This document shows, one piece after another, positions 1 through 5,849 of a DNA stretch of 7,809 bases; position 1 is the stretch's first letter; every line of letters begins with the position of its first letter. The position numbers and the translations under genes are program-made. The notes under the pieces are model-generated. The model saw only the letters and a program-made list of their open reading frames with translations. It was not told the origin of the DNA and did no database searches. Source of the DNA: Thermococci archaeon. Lineage in GTDB: Archaea > Methanobacteriota_B > Thermococci > Methanofastidiosales > B48-G16. The stretch is from contig DAOVEQ010000038.1 in NCBI GenBank assembly GCA_030668905.1, forward strand, positions 1 to 7,809, written 5' to 3'.

Positions 1-26
1 TAATTAATAGACCTGTATCTCAAAAC

Positions 27-35
27 ATTTAAAAA
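27..35 (+). promoter_or_regulatory. TATA box of the Lrp-like regulator gene
   Basis: TTTAAAAA, preceded by an A-rich stretch (CAAAACA) that could serve as BRE, matches archaeal TATA elements. With the usual spacing of about 25 bases, transcription would begin near position 56. That gives a leader of about 22 bases, enough to hold the SD sequence GGGTGAT at 69-75 before the ATG at 79. This is inferred from motif and spacing only. Confidence 0.6.
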
Positions 36-41
36 GGATGT

Positions 42-63
42 ATGTATACATTTACAATGTAAA
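42..63. promoter_or_regulatory. Two adjoining palindromes at the transcription start, candidate operator
   Basis: ATGTATACAT (42-51) is a perfect 10-base palindrome. It runs directly into TTTACA-A-TGTAAA (51-63), a perfect inverted repeat with 6-base arms and a one-base centre. Both lie between the TATA box and the start codon, over the predicted transcription start. The Lrp/AsnC-like protein encoded just downstream would be expected to bind short palindromes as a dimer or higher oligomer, so autorepression is the natural reading. No binding evidence exists here, and AT-rich DNA yields some palindromes by chance. Confidence 0.45.
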
Positions 64-78
64 GGTAAGGGTGATAGT

Positions 79-549
79 ATGTTGACTAAAAGAAAGTACG
101 AGATCTTAAAAAAGCTTTATGACGAAAGCGAAAAGATAGATGTTTACACAGTGGAAAAATCGCAGGAGAAAATCTCTGAAGAGTTAGGAATTACAAGACA
201 GGCTTTAAACAATCATTTGAGAGAATTAAAGGGGCTTGAATTTATCAGGACTGGCAGAAAGTTTATAGATCTCACCGATAGAGCAGTAAAGTATTTGGAG
301 AAAGATGATGGTAAATCTTACATCTTTATCAAAATAAAACCTAATTTAAGGAAGGAAGCTTTTGAAAAATTAAAAAAAATTGAATCTGCAGAGATATTCA
401 GGGTCACTGGGGAAATAGATGCCATAGTAAGCATAAATAAGTCACAATTAGACAGAACTCTCAATGAAATTGACTCAATAAGGGGAATTGAGCAAACGTC
501 GGCACATATAGTAATACAAAGCTTTGAACAAAAATCTCATAAACGTTGA
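79..549 (+). CDS. Lrp/AsnC-like transcription regulator (winged helix plus RAM domain)
   Basis: Probable ligand-responsive DNA-binding regulator of 156 residues. Residues 1-75 form a winged helix-turn-helix: the recognition region is about 29-50 (QEKISEELGITRQALNNHL), followed by a wing near 52-66 ending in an 'LTDRAVKYL' helix more typical of MarR-type winged helices than of classic Lrp. Residues 79-148 look like the RAM (AsnC_trans_reg) fold, beta-alpha-beta-beta-alpha-beta, including the typical TGEIDAI turn at 110-116. In this family RAM domains mediate oligomerisation and bind amino acids or other small effectors. The ligand cannot be read from the sequence. The start is ATG with SD GGGTGAT 3 bases upstream. 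Palindromes over the promoter suggest autoregulation, and the next two genes on the same strand (RHH protein, giant surface protein) are plausible targets. The family call is firm; the regulon is inference. Confidence 0.85.
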   Translation: MLTKRKYEILKKLYDESEKIDVYTVEKSQEKISEELGITRQALNNHLRELKGLEFIRTGRKFIDLTDRAVKYLEKDDGKSYIFIKIKPNLRKEAFEKLKKIESAEIFRVTGEIDAIVSINKSQLDRTLNEIDSIRGIEQTSAHIVIQSFEQKSHKR

Positions 550-557
550 TAATCAAC
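545..557. promoter_or_regulatory. 13-base palindrome GTTGAT-A-ATCAAC upstream of the RHH gene promoter
   Basis: Perfect inverted repeat with 6-base arms around a single A, spanning the TGA stop of the Lrp-like gene. One mismatch further out, the outer AA/TT positions (542-543 and 559-560) also pair. It ends about 10 bases before the BRE-like CGAAAAC. A one-base loop rules out a normal hairpin terminator, and no T-run follows, so a protein-binding site is the better reading. It shares the 6-1-6 layout and central A of the palindrome at 51-63, but not its arm sequence. Confidence 0.4.
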
Positions 558-566
558 ATTGCCGAC

Positions 567-581
567 CGAAAACTATTTAAA
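567..581 (+). promoter_or_regulatory. BRE/TATA promoter of the RHH and surface-protein genes
   Basis: CGAAAAC followed by TATTTAAA resembles an archaeal BRE plus TATA box. Transcription would start near 603, leaving about 30 bases of leader before the ATG at 634. A second TATA-like element, TATTTAAAG at 610-618, repeats nine bases of this one but is too close to the start codon to serve the RHH gene. It might be a decoy, or could feed the surface-protein gene. Motif evidence only. Confidence 0.5.
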
Positions 582-633
582 GGATAAACATTATTACTAT
601 CATATACAGTATTTAAAGCAAAGGTGGCAAGAT

Positions 634-774
634 ATGAAAAACATAACATTCAAAAATATCCCGGATGGGTTATATTTTAAAGCAGTAGAGCTTAAAGGTA
701 AGCTTCATGCTAAGAACTGGCAGGAATTTCTTGAAAAAGTTATTGAAAAGTTGGAGGATGATAGATATGAATAA
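634..774 (+). CDS. Small ribbon-helix-helix (CopG/Arc-like) DNA-binding protein
   Basis: A 46-residue protein with the pattern of a ribbon-helix-helix repressor: a short N-terminal strand (KNITFKNIP, 2-10) with alternating residues for the DNA groove, a helix from about 11 to 24, a turn near KNW, then a helix from about 28 to 42 (WQEFLEKVIEKLED). Archaeal RHH proteins of this size act as dimers, either as antitoxins or as free-standing regulators. No toxin gene adjoins it. The ATG at 634 is chosen over the in-frame TTG at 559 because AAGGTGG (621-627) lies 7 bases before it, and because the TTG would precede the predicted transcription start. Its stop lies 8 bases inside the next gene (ATGAATAA), so the two are very likely co-transcribed and translationally coupled. 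A role in controlling the surface protein is inference. Confidence 0.7.
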   Translation: MKNITFKNIPDGLYFKAVELKGKLHAKNWQEFLEKVIEKLEDDRYE

Positions 775-3700
775 AAAAGCTTTTTTCCTGATTTCAATAA
801 TACTGACATCTTTAACATTTTTAAGTGCAACTCATTTAAGTAACGTAACAGTAAATCCTGAAGCGATAAACACAACAGGCTATATAGATTACTCCGTAAT
901 AGTTTACAATACATCAGGAGACCCCATTAAAGAGATAAAATTTGAAAATACCACGGGAGACAGTAATAGGGAATTTTATTACTCAAGTGTTACTGCTCCG
1001 AATTGGAATTTTACCATAGCTGGCAATCATTTATCAGCGACAGGGACCCCAAATAGTCCGGGGTACAGAATAGAGGTCGGAGAGATCCTTACAATTACAG
1101 TAAACGCTAAAGTTCAGAATCTTACTGCCTCGGGACAGATAACTATAATGAGAATAGTCACAAAAGACACAGCTAATTCTACAGATCCTAAACAATTCTC
1201 TATAATCTACGATACTCAAAAACCTTCTGCTCCCACATTGAACTCACCTGCAAATGGAGCAACGATAAACAATGTCAGGCCGACACTGCAGTGGAACGCT
1301 GCCTCTGATTCAGGATCTGGAATTAAGGGTTATACCCTGCAAGTTTCTCCAAATGACAGTTTCATAGGAACTGGTACAATAACAAAGGCAAATCTTACGA
1401 GCACATCCTATACAATAACATCGGGAGAACAGTTAAATGAAGACACGTACTACTGGAGAGTCTATGCTGTAGACAATGCCGGGAATATAAGCCTTTCTTC
1501 TAGCATAAGAAGCTTTAATGTATTTCCTGTTCCCAATCTGATATCTCCAGCAAATAATATAACAACAAACGATTCCACTCCACTTTTTGAATGGAGTTCA
1601 GTACCTTATGCTACTTCGTATACACTACAGATATCTGAAAGTCCAAGTTTTGGAACTACAGTTCTTCAAAAAACTGTATCAGGTACACAATATGAGCTTT
1701 TACTAAGTGAAAGCCTTCCTAATGGTACATACTACTGGAGGGTAAAGACAGATCTCTCCACAGGGTACTCGGAGTACAATACGCTTGAAGTCAACAAGAA
1801 CATTCCAAATCTTATCTCTCCACCAGATAATGCTGAAATAACAGAATCGAAACCAACATTTGAATTCACGAAGATCCAGGGGGCAACAGAATACAGTCTT
1901 CAGATATCTACATCTTCTTCATTCCCCCCTGCAAGCACGTTCACAATAAGTTCAGGGTTTAATACTGGTGGGATAAATGTTACATATACAATGACGTACG
2001 ATCTTGAAGATGGTACATACTACTGGAGAGCTTCTGCAAATGGCGGACCATACTCCAGTTACTTTAAGTTTACAATAGGTGCTGTAGCACCGGAGATACC
2101 AGAGTTATTATCTCCTTCAGATAATTCTGCAATAAAAGATACAACACCTACATTCGAGTGGCAAATTGTATCAGACGCCTCCACGTATATCTTACAGTAC
2201 AAAAAGACCACGCAGAACTGGGAAAATGCTGAACAGAGGATACTCATAGGAAACACAAACACAAGTTATACAGTGGGCTCGCCGCTAGAGGAAAGTGAGT
2301 ATGAATGGAGGGTAAAGTGCATAAACTCTAAAGATATAGAAAGCGCATGGTCTGATGCGTGGTCATTTATAATCGATAAAACCCCACCTACAATGCCGAG
2401 CATTGCAACAGGATGGTCTCCTCCGAACGGAGGTAGTTCTGAAGACAACACTCCAAAGTTCGAATGGCCGGGAGCCACAGATTCAGGGTCTGGCGTTGAG
2501 AAATACACATATCAGTATACGTATGCCTCAGATACTATGTTCTCAGAGGCAACGACAATAACAGATATTTTTGTAACCTATTATATACCCCCAGTGAGTT
2601 TGGAAAATGCTGCTTACCGCTGGAGAGTCAGAGCAACTGACAGGGCTGGAAATGAAAGTGAGTTTTCAGAGCCACTGCTGGTAATAATAAGTGTTCCTGG
2701 ACAGAATACAGTCACCATAATCGTGAAATCTACAACTGGAGACACAATAGGGGGGGCAACTGTAAAACTAGGTACGAACACAATGGCAACTAACTCAGAA
2801 GGAAAGGCTATCTTTGAGAATGTACCGAATGGAACTTACAGCCTTAACGTCACAAAAGAAGATTATACTTCTTACTCGGATGTTTATGATATAACTGGAA
2901 ATACAACTATACCTATAACACTTTCATCCACAAAAAAGAACGATGTTACTATACTTGTAAAAGATGCAGGTAATAACGTAGTAGAAGGAGCCGAAGTTAC
3001 TCTTACACCGACAGTAGGGGCTGCGATGAGTGATACTACGGATTCGCAGGGTAAAGTACTATTCAACGATATTGAGAGCGGTAATTATACTCTAAAGGTG
3101 GAAAAATCTGGATTCTCAACATACACGGAAACTATAAATGTTACAGGGGATCAAACGTTCACCGCTGTCATAAAAACTAGGTATAACTTGAGTTTCATAG
3201 TTATAGATGCTTTCGAGAACGCACCCATAGACGGGGCGCAGGTAAAAGTAGAGTCACTCGAAAAAACAACAGATTCACAGGGAAAAGCTACATTCTCTTT
3301 GCAGTCGGGAACATATAACGTTAGAGTTGAGAAAGAAAATTACGATGACGGGACAGGAGCAGGATACATAGAAACTATAACACTGGGTGCGGATACAGAA
3401 AAAATTGTAAAACTCTACAAAAAAGGCTATGACCTCATTATTGGAACTATCCATTTCGATGATAACACCGTGCCGTACCAGGTGGTTGCATATCAGGATG
3501 GAAAGACATCTCCCTATGAAACAACTGCACCCGATACTAACGGAAACTTCATTATAGAAGTAGAGATAGGACATACGTATGAAATAGGTGTTGTCGGATA
3601 CGAAGATCAAAAAGTAAGGGTAGTTCTCAGCCAAACACTCGATTCACCAAAAACAAATCCGATAACGATAAGCATTTCGGGGTCAGTATATGGTGTAGTG

Positions 3701-4633
3701 GCCGATGAGCTGGGGAAAGTTGTTGTCGGGGCTACTGTAAAACTCTACACACAAGAGGGTACCCTCGTTACGAGTGTAACATCATCTAACAAAGGATTTA
3801 CGATAGACAGTGTAGCGCCAGGAAGTTATTATATAGAGATAGAAATGGAGGGCTACGAGAAGTTCAAATCCAGCGTGTTTAGCGTCAAACCTAAAGAAAG
3901 GTACAATATAGAAACGCTCGAAATGAAGTCACAAAAGGGTATACTTACTGTAGCGATACATGACAAAGACGAGAATAAGCTGGATGCCACGGTGCAGATC
4001 AAATTTAATGGTGATATTGTAGAAGAGAAAACTGCAGAGAACGGAGAGGCGTCATTTCAATTAGATGGCGGTAAATACACAATAGAAGTAAGTCTTGAGG
4101 GATACAATACGGAAACAGTGGAAGTGGATGTTTTCGGAGGAAAGACAGTCACAAAGAGTATTATCCTATCCTCAGGAACTGTAACAACACCACCTCCAAT
4201 TAAAGAGGGAAGTTTGAAAATAACTGTCAAAGACGAAAAGGGGAATCCTATTCCGGATGTAAATGTTTTCGTTGATAACGAGATGAAAGGTAAGACCGAT
4301 GAAGATGGAATACTGCTCATAGAAAACATAGAAGAAGGCGGACACTCGATAAGACTTACAAAGGCAGGATTTATAGACAAATCGTTTACAAAAGACGTAA
4401 TTGCAGACCAAACTGTGGAAGAATCCGCTACAATCTCAGAAGAGAAGCCGCCAAGCAATAAATTGAAGTATTATGCCGTAGCCATAGTAGCGGTCTTGGT
4501 AGTTCTGTTCTTTCTCTTTAGGACAAAGAAGATATCTCCAATGATTCCAAAAAGAAAAGAGCCTTTCGAAGAAGAAAAAGCTAAGCCTAAGCCTTCAAAA
4601 CCCGGTGGACTTCCAAGAAAACCAAAGATCTAA
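767..4633 (+). CDS. Giant modular surface protein with signal peptide, 12 beta modules and C-terminal membrane anchor
   Basis: A 1288-residue envelope protein displayed outside the cell; the likely role is adhesion, cell contact or wall structure, but no specific partner can be named. Residues 1-21 are a signal peptide (MNKK, hydrophobic core, LSA cleavage site). A beta-rich domain of no recognised family follows (about 22-154). Next come five fibronectin/Ig-like modules (155-644) with the 'P-x-F-x-W ... YYWRV' signature, then seven carboxypeptidase-regulatory-like modules (645-1231) of the 'G-x-Y-x-L-x-V-x-K-x-G-Y' type, with a Thr/Pro hinge (TVTTPPPI) before the last. One membrane segment (1235-1251) is followed by a basic Lys/Pro-rich tail (1252-1288). 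There are 22 N-X-S/T sequons, all at or before residue 807, and only one cysteine was noticed. The start at 767 is set by GGAGG at 753-757 and the signal peptide; an upstream in-frame ATG at 758 abuts that SD. It overlaps the RHH gene by 8 bases and the convergent RNase III-like gene by 4. Confidence 0.88.
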   Translation: MNKKAFFLISIILTSLTFLSATHLSNVTVNPEAINTTGYIDYSVIVYNTSGDPIKEIKFENTTGDSNREFYYSSVTAPNWNFTIAGNHLSATGTPNSPGYRIEVGEILTITVNAKVQNLTASGQITIMRIVTKDTANSTDPKQFSIIYDTQKPSAPTLNSPANGATINNVRPTLQWNAASDSGSGIKGYTLQVSPNDSFIGTGTITKANLTSTSYTITSGEQLNEDTYYWRVYAVDNAGNISLSSSIRSFNVFPVPNLISPANNITTNDSTPLFEWSSVPYATSYTLQISESPSFGTTVLQKTVSGTQYELLLSESLPNGTYYWRVKTDLSTGYSEYNTLEVNKNIPNLISPPDNAEITESKPTFEFTKIQGATEYSLQISTSSSFPPASTFTISSGFNTGGINVTYTMTYDLEDGTYYWRASANGGPYSSYFKFTIGAVAPEIPELLSPSDNSAIKDTTPTFEWQIVSDASTYILQYKKTTQNWENAEQRILIGNTNTSYTVGSPLEESEYEWRVKCINSKDIESAWSDAWSFIIDKTPPTMPSIATGWSPPNGGSSEDNTPKFEWPGATDSGSGVEKYTYQYTYASDTMFSEATTITDIFVTYYIPPVSLENAAYRWRVRATDRAGNESEFSEPLLVIISVPGQNTVTIIVKSTTGDTIGGATVKLGTNTMATNSEGKAIFENVPNGTYSLNVTKEDYTSYSDVYDITGNTTIPITLSSTKKNDVTILVKDAGNNVVEGAEVTLTPTVGAAMSDTTDSQGKVLFNDIESGNYTLKVEKSGFSTYTETINVTGDQTFTAVIKTRYNLSFIVIDAFENAPIDGAQVKVESLEKTTDSQGKATFSLQSGTYNVRVEKENYDDGTGAGYIETITLGADTEKIVKLYKKGYDLIIGTIHFDDNTVPYQVVAYQDGKTSPYETTAPDTNGNFIIEVEIGHTYEIGVVGYEDQKVRVVLSQTLDSPKTNPITISISGSVYGVVADELGKVVVGATVKLYTQEGTLVTSVTSSNKGFTIDSVAPGSYYIEIEMEGYEKFKSSVFSVKPKERYNIETLEMKSQKGILTVAIHDKDENKLDATVQIKFNGDIVEEKTAENGEASFQLDGGKYTIEVSLEGYNTETVEVDVFGGKTVTKSIILSSGTVTTPPPIKEGSLKITVKDEKGNPIPDVNVFVDNEMKGKTDEDGILLIENIEEGGHSIRLTKAGFIDKSFTKDVIADQTVEESATISEEKPPSNKLKYYAVAIVAVLVVLFFLFRTKKISPMIPKRKEPFEEEKAKPKPSKPGGLPRKPKI
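1722..1740 (+). repeat. 19-base direct repeat, copy 1 (FN3-like module 2)
   Basis: The sequence ATGGTACATACTACTGGAG encodes the GTYYWR strand of module 2. It recurs without mismatch at 2010-2028 in module 3, in the same frame, 288 bases downstream. The spacing is one module length, which would allow recombination to add or remove a whole module without breaking the reading frame. Confidence 0.85.
2010..2028 (+). repeat. 19-base direct repeat, copy 2 (FN3-like module 3)
   Basis: Second copy of the 19-base sequence at 1722-1740, identical and in the same frame. The distance of 288 bases is exactly 96 codons. Confidence 0.85.
2699..4459 (+). repeat. Array of seven carboxypeptidase-regulatory-like beta modules
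   Basis: Seven tandem modules of about 80-89 residues start at residues 645, 725, 806, 888, 969, 1057 and 1146. The recurrent core is a D-x-x-G turn, a strand with F or I, a G-x-Y turn and V-x-K-x-G-[YF], as in CarboxypepD_reg/PEGA-type transthyretin-like folds. Examples are NSEGKAIF...NGTYSL, DSQGKVLF...SGNYTL and AENGEASF...GGKYTI. Module 4 of the array (888-968) is the most diverged. These folds usually act as rigid stalk or spacer units and sometimes bind sugars. The stalk role here is inferred from their place between the outer modules and the membrane segment. Confidence 0.75.
4549..4580 (-). terminator. Possible T-rich terminator of the - strand operon
   Basis: Read on the - strand, this stretch contains CTTTTTCTTCTTC and TCTTTTCTTTTT, 50 to 80 bases past the stop of the RNase III-like gene. 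These pyrimidine tracts could end the operon transcript. The A-rich + strand here encodes the Lys/Glu-rich tail of the surface protein, so the composition may only reflect that coding. Weak call. Confidence 0.25.
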
Positions 4634-4980
4634 ACTCTTTTTTTTATTTCATTTAAAAGATCTTTAAAACCTTCAATTATCGCTTTTCTTTCTTCATTTC
4701 TCTCTTTTAAATCGTATTTCATGATCGCTGATTTTATTATCTCTACACATTCCTCTTCTGTTATTTTTCCGTCTATCCATGATTTTGCAACTATTTTCTC
4801 TACAAAATCACCTTTCTTGTGTTTATCACTCCTCCTTGGAGACTCAACTTCCGAGAGCGTAAGCGCTTCAGCTAAACAGGAATTTGGAACCTTTATCCCA
4901 TCGTATTCTCCTAGAACCTGCGATTTAGCTAATGAATAAATAAAATTTATAAAGGAGTCCCCAAATTTTTCCAGTGACAT
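4630..4980 (-). CDS. Archaeal single-domain RNase III-family protein
   Basis: A 116-residue protein resembling the archaeal short RNase III family (Ribonucleas_3_2 type), expected to be a double-stranded RNA nuclease or an RNA-processing protein. The RNase III signature is near the N-terminus: LEKFGDSFINFIYS (3-16), with E4 and D8 at the spacing of the first catalytic pair of bacterial RNase III. GDFVEKIVAKSWIDG (57-71) supplies D58 and E61, matching the second pair. All four metal-binding positions therefore appear present. There is no dsRNA-binding domain; a charged helical C-terminus (90-116) takes its place. The start is fixed, because an in-frame TAA lies 10 bases upstream; AAGGT in the rpoL tail is the SD. 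It is the last gene of the operon, 2 bases after rpoL. Family and catalytic reading are fairly strong; actual RNA substrates are unknown. Confidence 0.75.
   Translation of the reverse strand: MSLEKFGDSFINFIYSLAKSQVLGEYDGIKVPNSCLAEALTLSEVESPRRSDKHKKGDFVEKIVAKSWIDGKITEEECVEIIKSAIMKYDLKERNEERKAIIEGFKDLLNEIKKRV
4638..4649 (+). terminator. T-run terminator of the surface-protein transcript
   Basis: Eight T's followed by A and three more T's begin 5 bases after the TAA stop on the + strand, the usual form of an intrinsic archaeal terminator; no stem is needed. On the opposite strand the same bases encode the IKKR end of the RNase III-like protein, so the terminator sits inside a coding region. Confidence 0.6.
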
Positions 4981-4982
4981 TT

Positions 4983-5264
4983 TTATACCTTATCCACAAG
5001 TTCCTCTCTAAATTTTTTTGCAAGAGTCTTTGTTTTTTTTGCTGCCTTTGTCAATGCCTTTGCAGGTGATTCTTTTCCATCCGTGACGAGTTTGAATATC
5101 GGTTTGTCCCTCTCTGTTAACGGATGAACTATCCTGTATGCTGCAAAACTTACGTGATTATCCTCGTGCAGAATTTTTCTCAAAAGATTTGCAAATGTAT
5201 CATCTTCCCCGATAATTCTGAACTCCAGTTCATTTTTTTGAGATTTTAATATTTCTATCTCCAT
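4983..5264 (-). CDS. rpoL: DNA-directed RNA polymerase subunit L (Rpo11)
   Basis: A 93-residue subunit, the archaeal counterpart of eukaryotic Rpb11 and of half of the bacterial alpha dimer. With subunit D it nucleates assembly of RNA polymerase. The diagnostic segment GEDDTFANLLRKIL (19-32) followed by VSFAAYRIVHPL (38-49) is the conserved dimerisation motif. The remainder is a C-terminal helix, here rich in lysine (KAAKKTKTLAKKF). Length is normal for the family. It starts 9 bases after csl4 with SD GAGGTGA formed by the csl4 stop region, and ends 2 bases before the RNase III-like gene. The identification is secure. Confidence 0.95.
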   Translation of the reverse strand: MEIEILKSQKNELEFRIIGEDDTFANLLRKILHEDNHVSFAAYRIVHPLTERDKPIFKLVTDGKESPAKALTKAAKKTKTLAKKFREELVDKV

Positions 5265-5273
5265 TTTTTCACC

Positions 5274-5849
5274 TCAAAAAACTCCTTTCCTATAATCTGA
5301 AGCTATCTTTCTAAACTCGGTATTGCCACAGTTAGGACATTCAAGTTTATTATCCTTTTTTTCCAGAGGATGTCTGCATCTGGAGCAGTAAGCTTTTATC
5401 ACTCCAAGATTCTCTTCAACTGTGGAAAGCTCGATAGGTGTCCTTTTTACATTAGCTACTTTAGCTCTAACGAGATCGCCAGTTTTGAACTCGCGCGAGA
5501 TATCTGTCACATATCTTCTACTAGTCTGCGATATATATATCCTTGCCATTGGAGAAGCGGCTAGGGCTCTTTGAGGGTTTTTCTTTAATGCAATGATCTC
5601 CACCATTGCTATTTTTTCTCTAATGCCCGTTACCTCACAGAGTACTATGTCCCCTTCTTTAGGCACTGGTGGAACATCTGTTAGAGGATCAACAAAAGCC
5701 TTCTTTTTTTCAAAATCCAGGTTTGCAATCCCTGCTATCGAGGAATAGACCTTGCCTCCATCTTCATACGCACCATACCCCGGAATAAACTCTTCACTTA
5801 CTCCCAGAAGATCTCCCGGGAGAACGAATTCTCCATTTTTCTTTGTCAT
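5274..5849 (-). CDS. csl4: Exosome complex RNA-binding subunit Csl4
   Basis: A 191-residue cap subunit of the archaeal RNA exosome, which helps bind and feed RNA to the Rrp41/Rrp42 core for 3'-5' decay or tailing. Three domains are visible. The N-terminal domain (about 1-60) has the typical FVLPGDLLGVSEEFIPGYGAY opening. The S1 RNA-binding barrel spans about 64-146 (GDIVLCEVTGIREKIAMVEI through GDLVRAKVANVKRTPIELS). The C-terminal zinc ribbon uses C155-x2-C158 and C171-x2-C174. All four zinc ligands are intact and the length is usual. Its ATG follows the dph2 stop with no gap (TAAATG). A strong SD, AGGAGGT, lies inside the dph2 C-terminal codons, so translation is probably coupled. Confidence 0.95.
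   Translation of the reverse strand: MTKKNGEFVLPGDLLGVSEEFIPGYGAYEDGGKVYSSIAGIANLDFEKKKAFVDPLTDVPPVPKEGDIVLCEVTGIREKIAMVEIIALKKNPQRALAASPMARIYISQTSRRYVTDISREFKTGDLVRAKVANVKRTPIELSTVEENLGVIKAYCSRCRHPLEKKDNKLECPNCGNTEFRKIASDYRKGVF

Larger units (their letters stand above)
1229..2698 (+). repeat. Array of five fibronectin/Ig-like modules within the surface protein
   Basis: Five tandem modules of about 92-102 residues start at residues 155, 254, 346, 444 and 543. Each opens with a Pro-rich strand (P-x-L-x-S-P-x-[DN]-[NG]) and a 'P-x-F/L-x-W/F' core strand. Each ends with Y-x-W-R (YYWRV, YYWRV, YYWRA, YEWRV, YRWRV). Modules 1 and 5 share DSGSG and a D-x-AGN-x-S loop that 2-4 lack, so the array holds two subtypes. 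Modules 2 and 3 share an identical 19-base stretch in their YYWR region (1722-1740 and 2010-2028), a sign of duplication or gene conversion. Confidence 0.8.

Noticed and set aside
545..557. Palindrome as a hairpin terminator of the Lrp-like gene
   Set aside because: The loop would be a single base and no T-run follows, so a stable stem with a termination signal is not supported.
559..633. Longer form of the RHH protein starting at TTG 559
   Set aside because: No SD precedes the TTG; it lies before the predicted transcription start and overlaps promoter-like sequence. The added 25 residues (Tyr/His/Lys-rich) do not fit an RHH fold, whereas ATG 634 has AAGGTGG at good spacing.
707..766. Surface protein starting at ATG 707 or ATG 758
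   Set aside because: The added residues (MLRTGRNF...) would precede the signal peptide and lie within the RHH gene. GGAGG at 753-757 is correctly spaced only for the ATG at 767.
634..774. RHH protein as the antitoxin of a toxin-antitoxin pair
   Set aside because: The neighbouring genes are a regulator and a secreted surface protein; neither resembles PIN, RelE, MazF or another toxin, and no small toxin-like frame is nearby.
3275..3634. Open frame of 119 codons on the - strand
   Set aside because: It lies wholly within the surface-protein gene, has a Ser/Cys/Phe/Tyr-rich composition typical of antisense frames, and shows no SD or family signature.
4057..4458. Open frame of 133 codons on the - strand antisense to the surface-protein 3' part
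   Set aside because: The Ser/Pro/Val-rich translation mirrors the Glu/Gly/Lys/Asp-rich sense codons. No domain and no promoter were seen; it is a shadow of the sense gene.
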